The notes under the pieces are model-generated. The model was not told the origin of the DNA, did not search any database, and worked only from the letters and a program-made list of their open reading frames with translations. A DNA stretch of 64,000 bases from Portulaca oleracea (lineage: Eukaryota > Streptophyta > Magnoliopsida > Caryophyllales > Portulacaceae). Of this stretch, positions 55,736 through 64,000 are shown piece by piece (within the stretch, counting starts at the first letter, position 1; every line of letters starts with the position of its first letter). The translations under genes and the position numbers were made by a program. The DNA lies in the NCBI GenBank assembly GCA_029582165.1, contig CM055893.1, positions 28,981,679 to 29,045,678 on the forward strand, written 5' to 3'.

Positions 55736-57474
55736 TGTAAAGCGGTTTTTGTAAGACCTCGGTATTGTCGTTCTCTCTCAGGGAGCTAGGGGCCTTGGCT
55801 AAAACTAATCGACTCTAGGTAAGGTCTAAGATCACGGAATAACAAGGAGGTTGTGATGACGAACATAACAAATACAACTATAGTTCAGTCAAATGGGAAC
55901 TATGGGTGTCGGGAGATTTAGGGATGCAAACAGTGATTAGGAAGAGGGTTTCGCAACTAGAAAGCAACAAAGAAGCGGAATAAAATGACAATCCCGTTAA
56001 AATAAACCCACTGGATTTCCTTTTCCAAGGATAATCCGGATTAACTTCCTACAAGCCCACCACGGACCCGGAAGGCTAAAAGAACGGGACTCTCTAGCTA
56101 GCTCCTATTCACTTTCGTGAATAGAATACTAACTATCCCAATTCTGACCTTCCAACCCAAGTGTTGGATGTATTCGGGATCTTTCGTACCCCAAATACAT
56201 CCCACTTGAGGGAAGAATAGGAGTGGGAAGTTGATTCCACTACGAATTACCTCCTAAGTTGCTAGAACAATCTAAATACACCATTCACATCCTTAGTTTC
56301 TCCCTAACCCATAAGGGTTCTAGCCTCTAATCATCTTATCTAGCATGCTAAACATAATAATAACTTCATTCATGCTTCAATTAGAAAGTATCTAGAAATT
56401 CCGAGCAACAATAGCAACAATCAACAAACACTAAGTAATCTAATAACAAAAACAGAGATTAAAGAGTAATTAGATGAACTAAAGAGAGTAAGGGTTAAGA
56501 AATGCTCATTAATTTGTTGCCAAAGGAAGATGCTCCAGAATAATAAGAATCCAATGCTCCAAAAATAATATAAGTCTTCAAATCTTCAATAGCAATCCAA
56601 AAAAATCCTGTGCAAGAACAATAATCCAAATATGAATTCTCACTAATCACTAAGGAATCACTCTAATTGAAAGCTAAAATGTGATAAGAGTTCTCTCTAA
56701 ACTCTCTAGTTTATCTAATCTCCCTCTAATGGATCTCTCATTGATCCCCCTGAGCTAAAAGACCTCAAAACAATATATATAAGCTAAGTTAGTTACTAAA
56801 AACCCGTCACTTCATTAAGCAGCAAAATGAGAATCTGCAGGGGACCGTAGGTACGGTCTATGAGGCCGTGGCTACGGTCCTACGTAACTCCTGCAGATTT
56901 CTCTCTTCTTCGCAGCACCGTAGGCGCGATGTGATATGACCGTGGGTGCGGTCTGGCGATTTAGGTCAGGTGAGATTTCTCTCCTTCGCACCATCGTGGG
57001 TGCGGACCCCTGAGACCGTGGGTACGGTCTCACTCGGGCACTTCACCTGCTGCTCATTTCTTGCACCCACCGTAGCTGCGGTCTCCTAAGTCCGTGGGTA
57101 CGGTCAAGCTCGGTGACTTCACTCCTTGTCATGCCTTACACCCACCGTGGGTGCGGTCATCAGGACCGTGGGTACGATCATCAGGACCGTGGGTACGGTC
57201 AGGCTCGGGCAACTTGATTCAGCAAAGTCTAACTTTTTATCCTCTCCACGTGTCCGGCCTTCCCGCTTCCTTTGCCTTTGCCTTGACCATAACCCGGGAA
57301 ATCTCGGGATTCCCAAAGTAGCTACGAAATGGCCTTTTTTACCATGTTTTGAGTAAAAACTCTGGAATCTACAAAATAACAAAAAACGTATTAAAAGTTA
57401 TTAAATTAAACCACGAAACGAGTCAAAAGCCTAAGGATTTAGGCGGTATTTAGACACAAAATTGGGTCTAAACA
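55736..57474 (-). repeat. 5' LTR of Athila element A
   Basis: 1739 bp, TGTAAAGCGG...TCTAAACA on the plus strand; a copy of 40511-42229. TATA-like box at 56773-56780 and palindrome array at 56845-57205. It is 20 bp longer than the 3' LTR, largely because of one additional palindrome unit at about 57160-57183. Confidence 0.95.
56773..57205 (-). promoter_or_regulatory. U3 promoter module of the 5' LTR of Athila A
   Basis: This is the same layout as 41548-41965: TATA-like caatatatat (56771-56780), then about eleven GACCGTGGGTACGGTC-type units up to 57205. The extra unit reads gaccgtgggtacgatc, so it arose by duplication of its neighbour with one change. Confidence 0.55.
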
Positions 57475-58735
57475 CACCGGTTGCTATGTATTCAGCCTCT
57501 GCTGTGGAAAGAGCAAAACCATTATGTTTCTTTGATTGCCAAGATATTAAGGAGAAGCCTAGCATTTGGCAAAATCAGTACCTATGTATCCAATGAGGTT
57601 TAAGGAGTTGTTTCTGGGATACCATAGACCAAGGTCCTTGGTACCTTGTAAGATATCTCAATATTCTTTTGATAGCAATCAAGTGAGATTCTTTGGGAGC
57701 ACTTTGAAATAGAGCATAGAAGAAAACACTAAACATTATGTCTGGACGATTCGCAGTCAAATAAAGTAGAGATCCGATCATACCTCGATATTGCTTGTCA
57801 GGAATGTCCTTACCATATAGATCCTGATCAAGTTTTAGTGTGGAGGACATTGGGGTACTGCAGTACTTAGCTTTCTCCAACCCATATTTCTTCAGGAGCT
57901 CTTTGACATACTTACTTTGACTGAGAAAGATGCCATCATTGTTCTGTTTGATTTGAAAGTCTAAGAAGAAGCTTAGTTCTCCCACTAGACTCATCTCAAA
58001 CTCCTTGCTCATAAGGTCAGAGAATTCCTTTACTAGATATTCATTAGTAGCACTAAAAATAATGTCATCTACATAAACTTGAGTTCTAGTAGAATCCTGA
58101 CCTGAGGTTTTAATGAAGAAAGTTTTGTATATGAGTCCTTTGTGGAAACCATATTCCAGTAGGAAGGAGCTAAGTCTTTCATACTAAGCTCTAGGGGCTT
58201 GCTTGAGCCCATAAAGGGCCTTCTGAAGCTTATAGACATGAATGGCTGGATTTGCTTGTTCAAATCCTTGAGGTTGCTCGACATAAACTTCTTCTTTTAA
58301 ATGCCCATTTAGGAAAGCACTTTTGACAACCATTTAGTATAGTTTCATCTGTGTTGCTGATGCATAGGCTAAGAGTATTCGAATGGCCTTTAGTCTTGCG
58401 ACTGGAGCAAAGGTGTCCTTATAATCAATGCCTTCTTCTTGATTGTATCCATTTGTCACTAATCTTCCCTTGTTTCTTGTAACTGTACCATGCTCATCTA
58501 ATTTGTTGCGAAAGACCCATTTTACACAAATTACAGGATGGTGTTCTGGTCGCTGAACAAGCTTCCAAACGTTATTCCTCTCAAACTGATTGAGTTCTTC
58601 TTGCATGGCAAGTATCCAACTGTTGTCCTTTAGTGCCTCTTCCGGTCCTTTAGGCTCAACCTGTGAAACAAAAGCATGGAAGGCACAGAAGTTTCCATGA
58701 GAGGAGCAAGTTCTAATACCTGTGTCCAATCCGGA
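57475..58735 (-). pseudogene. Sirevirus reverse transcriptase and start of RNase H
   Basis: This is copia-type RT (RVT_2): WILAMQEELNQFERNNVWKL, then [52 protein letters not shown] and the catalytic VYVDDIIFSATNEYL (about 58050-58078). FEMSLVGELSFFLDFQIKQ and YRGMIGSLLYLTANRPDIMF follow. Stops and frameshifts separate the pieces (breaks near 58334, 58190 and 57575). RNase H begins at the left end (STAEAEYIATG) and is cut by Athila A at 57475. Confidence 0.9.
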
Positions 58736-59760
58736 TAGAAGATTCAGCTAGATGGGCAGGTTTGAACCTGATGGCCCTTGAGGAATCCTCAGTGGTAGTT
58801 GGGATGGTACCAACATCATTTGGAGGATTTTCTGGTGAAGGTCCTTGTTCTTCATTTACAGCTTCCTCCTGCCTGGTGGTACAGTAACTTCCAGTTCGTT
58901 CTCTGGAGGTGGTTCTTCAAGATGTGGAGAAGGACCTTGCTGAAAGGTTTGTGGTGAGTCTTCATCTTCATCTTTCTGATGTATTTGGAATTTTATGGAG
59001 GACCTTTCTGCAGTGTTGGTGGCTGATTCATCAAAGACAACGTGAATGGATTCTTCCACCTTTTTGGATGCTTTTATATAGACCGTATAGGCCTTGCTTG
59101 ATAAGGAGTATCCTACTAGGGTTCCTTCTTCACTTCTTGGTTCAAATTTGCTTAGAGCCTTTTTTTTCCATTGTTGTATACAAAGCATTTGCATCCAACG
59201 ACCTTGAGATAAGCTACATTAGGCGTCTTGCCTTTGAATAACTCATATGGTGTTTTCATCAGGAAGGACCTTATGGTACATCTGTTGAGAATATAGTTTG
59301 ATGCATTTATGATTTCTTCCCAGAGGAAGAGGGGTAGATCATTCTTACAGATGATGGTTCACGCCATGTTCTCAAGGGTCCGATTCTTTCTTTCAACTAC
59401 ACCATTTTGTTGAGGTGTCCTTGGGGCAGAGAAGTTGTGTGTAACACCTTCTTGATCACAGAATTTTCCAAATTGATGATGATTGTCAAATTCTTTTCCA
59501 TGATCTGTTTGTATTGATACTAAGCTGAGTCCTGTAAGGACCTTGAGCTGTCTGTACAGCTTTTCAAATTCAGGGAATGCTTCTGTCTTATCTTTCGAAA
59601 ACAAAACCCAGGTAAATCTTGAAAAATCATCAACAATGACTGGTATGTATGAACGACCTCCTAGACTCTTATATGGTATTGGTCCACAAAGGTCCATATG
59701 CAATAGTTCTAGACATCTAGAGGTGACCACTTGAGTGAGGGGTTTGAAGGAGGTCCTGGT
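58736..59760 (-). pseudogene. Sirevirus integrase
   Basis: Copia integrase with the catalytic triad in LLHMDLCGPIPYKS, IQTDHGKEFDN and QQNGVVERKNRT (59730-59359). The C-terminal part continues after a stop as LSKFEPRSEEGTLVGYS, AYTVYIKASKKVEESIHVVF and an acidic/Pro-rich tail (59194-58856). IN precedes RT, as in all copia elements. Confidence 0.9.
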
Positions 59761-60315
59761 CTATTTCCCTTTAGTGCATGATTCACATACTTTTTTACGA
59801 ATGAAATTTTGTGATGGTAGTCCTCTGAATAAACCTAGTTGTTTCAGATTTTGAAGAGTTTTCATGCTAACATGTCCTAGTCTTGTATGCCATAACCATG
59901 ATTCATCTGATGCAACTCTGAGACATGTAAGGTCATTGGTCATGGGGCCACTAAGGTCAATAACATACACATTGTTCATCCGATGACCTCTAAGGACTAT
60001 TTCATGTGATTCTTTTTCTACAACACAGGAATTCTTGCTATACCAAACTTTGTATCCTTTATCAGAAAACTGAGAAATGCTTAACAAATTATACTCTAAC
60101 CCTTCTACAAAATAGACATCATTTATACAATTGGTTGAGTTCTTACCAACCTTGCCGACTCCAAGGATCCTCCCTTGGCTTTTGTCTTCAAACGTTACCT
60201 TTCCACCCTTGTTGTCCTTGAGTTCTCTGAATTTGGTTGGATCTCCAGTCATGTGTCCTGAGCATCCACTGTCTATATACCAGAGGTCGTTGTGAGCTCT
60301 GAGACATACCTGCAC
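59761..60315 (-). pseudogene. Sirevirus aspartic protease and GAG-pre-integrase region
   Basis: LWYIDSGCSGHMTGD is the copia protease active site (DSG). It is followed by NDVYFVEGLEYNLLSISQ and the GAG-pre-integrase zinc-binding segment WLWHTRLGHVSMKTL...CESCTKGK. A stop at 59761 separates it from the integrase core. Confidence 0.9.
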
Positions 60316-60691
60316 TGAATGACATTATACCTTTCTTTGGACTTGGCTTTCTGGGTGTACGTTCTGTTTTGTGAGTGGTAGGTAGTTTTTCTTGTTTCTT
60401 TGGCACCTATTTGGTTGTGATTCTTAGTTTGGCTTTAGGTGCACTGATTGGTTTACGAAGGGGCAAGGTTTTAGGTTTTACTCTAGGTGAATGAGGTTTA
60501 GCTGTGGAGACTTTGTCACTTCTTTGTGAACCTGGTTCATTTGAAGAGGTTTTGTTGTCAAAATGAAAGGAGGACTGAACTTGGTTTATTTCGTGGTTGA
60601 GAATGAAGTTCAGCTCTTTCGATTTTGGAACACTTCATTTCTTAAACTGACGTTGTCTGAGGTAAGGTTTTGGATTATCTCATGTTGAGTT
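60316..60691 (-). other. Sirevirus gag-protease linker, degenerate
   Basis: Fragmented coding remnant (Pro/Lys-rich pieces such as KTERTPRKPSPKKG) between gag and protease. No single frame survives. Confidence 0.5.
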
Positions 60692-61844
60692 CTATGGTTG
60701 TGGAATTTGTTTCAGCAATTCTAGTGAGATAGCGAATTTTGTCGGTAAGGGTTGCAATGTAATCAAGCAGAGTAAGTAATCTTTGTTTTTGAGTTTTTTC
60801 ATTGCATTTAAGGAAAAGGTCAGTAAATACCTCATCGTCTTCACTAGTTTCTGCTTCATCAAGATCCTTTGCCATGAGACATAGATTCGCAATTTCCTCA
60901 GAGTTACTTTCGCTTTCACTGTAATCGCTATCGCTCCACTGGCAACGATAGCTTTTCTGTGCAATCTCTTCCCTATTGATTTATTCTCCTCCTTGGCTTT
61001 CTTTACGTGAGGACATTCCTTCACCATGCGATCTGCGGAGCCACAAGCAAAACATCTATTTTCATTTTCATCTTTAATTGGTGTCTTACCTTTGGGTGAT
61101 GGCCTTTTGGAGGATGATTCTCTTAAGTAGCCCCGAAATCTGGGATTTCTTCTATATAAGCGTTTGAATCCTCTGGCTAGCATGGCCATGGTTTCTTCAT
61201 CATCGTCCTCTGTTTCTTCTTCTGGTTCTTTAGAGCTTTTGAGTGCAATCTCCTTTGTCTGACTTCCTTCACATAGTCGTATCTCATATGCAAGGAGCTT
61301 GCCTATCAGTTCTTCAAGCTTTAAAGTCTCCAGATCTTGGGCTTCTTCTATGGCGGTCACCTTTGGTCCCCACTTGTGTCTGGGCAGACACTGAAGGACC
61401 TTGTTTACTTGTTCCTCATTGTTGTACGTTTTTCCAAGAGACTTGAGGTGATTGATTATCGTACTGAATCTTTTGAACATCGACTCAATAGATTCATTTT
61501 CTTCCATCTTGAAGCCTTCATACTTTTGAACAAGTACGTTGATCTTGGCCTTTTTCACTTGATTTGTTCCTTCATAGGTCGTGACTAAGTAGTCCCATAT
61601 CTGTTTAGCTGTATCAAAATTAGACACCCTTTCAAATTCGTTAGAGTTAAGACTGCAAATTAAAAGATAATGTGCATGAGTATTTTTCTTCGCTTTTTCT
61701 TTTTTCTCAGGTGTATACTCAGATCTTGGTTTGTTGCTTTTCGTCCCATCTTCAGCAGTCTTTTGAGGAGTAGGATAATTTCCTTCGTTGACTTTGTCCT
61801 AAATGTCCTCATCTTGATTTCTCAAGAAGATCTCCATTTGGCGT
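60692..61844 (-). pseudogene. Sirevirus gag, 5'-truncated
   Basis: The capsid domain (UBN2/gag-polypeptide type) shows FDTAKQIWDYLVTTYEGTN, ESIESMFKRFSTIINHLKSL and KWGPKVTAIEEAQDLETL. The zinc knuckle reads CFACGSADRMVKEC, with Arg at the position normally occupied by His. The N-terminal part (MEIFLRNQDEDI, stop TAG where family members have Trp) lies at 61835-61628. The start is removed by Athila B at 61845. Confidence 0.88.
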
Positions 61845-63408
61845 TGTAACGTGGTTTTTGTACCCCAATTTTTATATCGCTCTTCTCGAGGAGCTAGGGG
61901 CCTTGGCTAAGAAACTCGGTCTAAGGTCGGGTTAAGATCGCTAGGTAAGGTAATGGGTTGAAAAAGGCGGTCACAAAGCAACACATAAATCTAAGGTCAG
62001 TCAAGGTGAAACAATGGGTTTCGGGGGCTTTTCGGGATGTAAACGGGAACAAGGAGATAGGTTTTGCAACAAGAGAGCAAGAACGAAGAAAATCAAGTGG
62101 CAATTTCGTTAGAAAATACCCACCGGACTTCCTCTTTCAAGGATAGTCCGGATTAACTTCCCCAAAGTCCACCACGGACCCGGAGGGTTAATGAAACAGA
62201 ATTCCCTAGTTAGTCTCTACTTACTCTCATGAGTAAAGTGCTAACTATCCCAATTCCAACCTTCGAAAACAAGTGCTGGATGTGTTTGGGAACTTTCGGA
62301 CCCAAATACATCCCACTTGAGGGAAGGAATGGAGTCGGAAAAGTGATTTCCCAACTAATTACTCACTAATATTGTTAACCCATACCTAATTACCCATTCA
62401 CACCCTTAATTACCCCCTAACCCATTAGGGTTCTAGCCACTACCCATCACAACTATGCTAACAACATCAACAAAACCAACCCTAAACATGATTTCTATCA
62501 ACAACAAACACAAATCAAGCAAAACAATGAAATAGCAAGCAAGAACAATTAAACAAGCATGAAAGTAATTAGCAAAGCAATTAATAAAAGAGTTAAAGGA
62601 GAGAAAACTTATCAAAACGCTGTAAATGAACAAGGAAAAGCAATAAAAAGATGATCCAACAATCTCTCAATTGTTTCAATCCCCAAATCTTCAAATACCA
62701 CAAACCCTAGAATAAATCTCTCACTAATCTCTCTCTAATCTCTCTTCAAAACTCACTAATACAAAGCTGGAAAAAAGAGTCCAACACTAGGAGCTCACTC
62801 CACCAAGAAATCGTGAAAGAGGAGTGTATATACAAGGCAAAACAATTGGGAAAAACGCAGCACTTCAAGCCGAACAATCGCGCTGAAAAGAGGGAGACCG
62901 TAGGTGCGGTCTAGGGGACCATAGGTGCGGTCTCTTGCTGTCCAGGGGAGGTAACGGGCGCTTCTAGGTGGGTAGCAGGTGCCACTCAGCGAAAACCCAG
63001 GGCGATTTTTCCTTCACTCGACTGCAACTGCGGTCCGGTTGAGCGCAGGTGCTGTTCAGCTGAGGGTAGCGGGTGCCACCAAGGGGGTGATGGGGGCTAC
63101 CCTCTTCTTTCCTTCCCTTTGCTTCTTCCTTCTTTCCGAGGCATGTAACGCCCGCTACAAGGATCGTAGCGGGTGTTACCTGACTGTTTTGTACCAAATG
63201 AAGGGAAGGTGGTCCTGGGTCAACTCCGGCTCGGCTCGGGAAATCACCAAAAATGCTCTAAAATGGTCCTTTTTGCTACGTTTTTGTGTAAAATGCCTAA
63301 ACCTACAAAATAACCAAAAACATACTAAAAAGCCATGAAAATAAACACGAAACGAGTCAAAAGCCTAAGAATTAAGGCATTATTTAGACACAAAATTGGG
63401 TCTAAACG
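61845..63408 (-). repeat. 3' LTR of a second Athila-type element (B)
   Basis: TGTAACGTGGTTTTTG...TCTAAACG, 1564 bp. It is alignable with the LTRs of element A at both ends (gagctaggggccttggctaa; gacacaaaattgggtctaaac) but clearly diverged in the middle. The adjoining Sirevirus gag marks the insertion; the predicted target duplication is GGCGT (61840-61844). The other end is outside the window. Confidence 0.9.
62826..63180 (-). promoter_or_regulatory. U3 promoter module of Athila B
   Basis: TATA-like gtatatac (62825-62832). About 70 bp upstream on the minus strand begins a GC-rich repeat array. It has two gaccgtaggtgcggtc-type units (62900-62930), then a different motif type (ggtagcgggtgccacc, gtaacgcccgctac, gtagcgggtgttac) up to 63180. 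Two motif families are therefore mixed in one U3. Confidence 0.5.
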
Positions 63409-64000
63409 CCCCCCACACTTAAACTTTTGCTCGTCCCGAGAAAAACAAAACAAAACAAAAAAACAAAAAAGAAAAACTAAACACCAACTCCTCTGTCGTG
63501 GGAGGAAACGAGTGCATTTAGCGTATGCACCAATTCCTTTGAACCCCCTGGCAGCCTGGGTGGACGAGATGGACTCGTGATGGTTTATAGCGGCTATACC
63601 CACAAAAGCTAAAGAAAAAGGAGAGAGGGAAAGTAAAAAAACAAAACCTAAAAAAACAAGGCAAAAGGAAAAACAGCTTTGCTTCAAAGAATCATGCAAT
63701 CTCAATCAAGAAAACGATATTAATCCTCCAAAAGGAACCGTTATGAGCATCTCACATACACCTAACTCAAGCAAAAGCCAATCTTTGAGATTTTCGATCC
63801 CCTACACCTCATGCCAAGCAAAACCCCATGTGCATAAGTGCTAGTGGGTTCTAACTGATTCCGATTGACCCCAAAGACTCACACCCGAGCTTACACAAAA
63901 CAAACAAGGAAAGAAAAGAGGTGCCCTTCCCCGTATTTGGTCGCCCTTGGCTTGGTGAGGGCTGCAGGTGATGCAAGGAGAGGCCCCACACTTTATTAAC
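63409..64000 (-). mobile_element. 3' region of Athila element B, cut by the window end
   Basis: It starts with the polypurine tract (plus-strand cccccacacttaaactt) and continues with sequence alignable to element A 42243-42830. It includes the small conserved frame (minus, about 63480-63640). Coding regions of B lie beyond 64000. Confidence 0.85.

Larger units (their letters stand above)
40511..57474 (-). mobile_element. Complete Athila-type Ty3/gypsy element A (about 17 kb with nested inserts)
   Basis: It is bounded by near-identical LTRs (40511-42229 and 55736-57474) and a perfect 5-bp duplication CACCG (40506-40510 and 57475-57479). Minus-strand order: 5' LTR, tRNA-Asp PBS, gag (with Cassandra inside), protease-RT-RNase H-integrase, a spacer with a palindrome array, an envelope-like ORF, a 3' region with a nested solo LTR, PPT and 3' LTR. 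The long 3' part and env-like ORF are typical of Athila. All ORFs carry stops. It inserted in the RNase H of the Sirevirus. Confidence 0.95.
36900..61844 (-). mobile_element. Sirevirus (SIRE/Maximus)-like copia element, nested and 5'-truncated
   Basis: Minus-strand order is gag (to 60692), protease and GAG-pre-integrase (60315-59761), integrase (59730 to about 58860), RT (58729 to about 57570), RNase H (split), multiple polypurine tracts, an envelope-like region (38995-38009) and a probable 3' LTR. The gag type, the IN-before-RT order and several internal GGGGGAG tracts are Sirevirus hallmarks. It is interrupted by a hAT MITE at 39685, by Athila A at 40511 and by Athila B at 61845. The 5' LTR and gag start are beyond B. 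Confidence 0.85.

Overview
The window is nuclear DNA of a flowering plant, most likely a eudicot. It has AT-rich intergenic sequence, one intron-containing plant gene, and a dense nest of plant-specific retroelements: Athila-type Ty3/gypsy, Sirevirus-type Ty1/copia, a Cassandra TRIM, L1-like LINEs, solo LTRs, and hAT-like and Mutator-like MITEs. I cannot name the species. The only convincing host gene is a three-exon NAKR-type heavy-metal-associated-domain gene at 16912-18127 (+).

Left part (1-13.3 kb). A decayed Athila-type element runs off the left edge on the minus strand (internal part 1-5300, 5' LTR 5301-6750). It sits in an L1-like LINE (+ strand) that resumes at 6751. The LINE is broken again at 7266 by a related solo LTR (7266-12149, TSD GTGGA), which itself holds a 3.5-kb solo LTR (7867-11358, TSD CGCAC). 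The LINE continues at 12150.

Middle part (13.3-37 kb). This is AT-rich DNA with the NAKR-like gene, three further solo LTRs with exact 5-bp TSDs (14700-15201, 21872-22833, 31553-32610), a Mutator-like MITE just upstream of the gene, two hAT-like elements, a possible gene-fragment-carrying TIR element (30835-31389), a TIR element with internal ~164-bp tandem repeats, and an old degenerate block of Athila-type LTR sequence (27447-30340).

Right part (37-64 kb). A Sirevirus-like copia element on the minus strand forms the base layer (about 36900 to 61844). It is interrupted by a 576-bp hAT MITE (39685-40260), by a complete ~17-kb Athila element A (40511-57474, TSD CACCG) and by a second Athila element B (61845 to beyond the window). 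Element A carries a 721-bp Cassandra TRIM in gag (53818-54538, TSD AAAGG) and a 2.4-kb solo LTR in its 3' region (42945-45371, TSD GAGGA). All retroelement reading frames contain stops or frameshifts.

The most interesting signal is a recurring module in the U3 of several Athila-type LTRs: an array of short GC-rich inverted repeats (for example GACCGTAGGTACGGTC or CCACGGACCGTGG), usually some 45-70 bp upstream of a TATA box. The motif differs between families but the layout is kept. Element A has a second array, followed by a TATA-like box and a pyrimidine-rich leader, between pol and its envelope-like ORF, which suggests an internal promoter. The array has also changed length between the two LTRs of element A.
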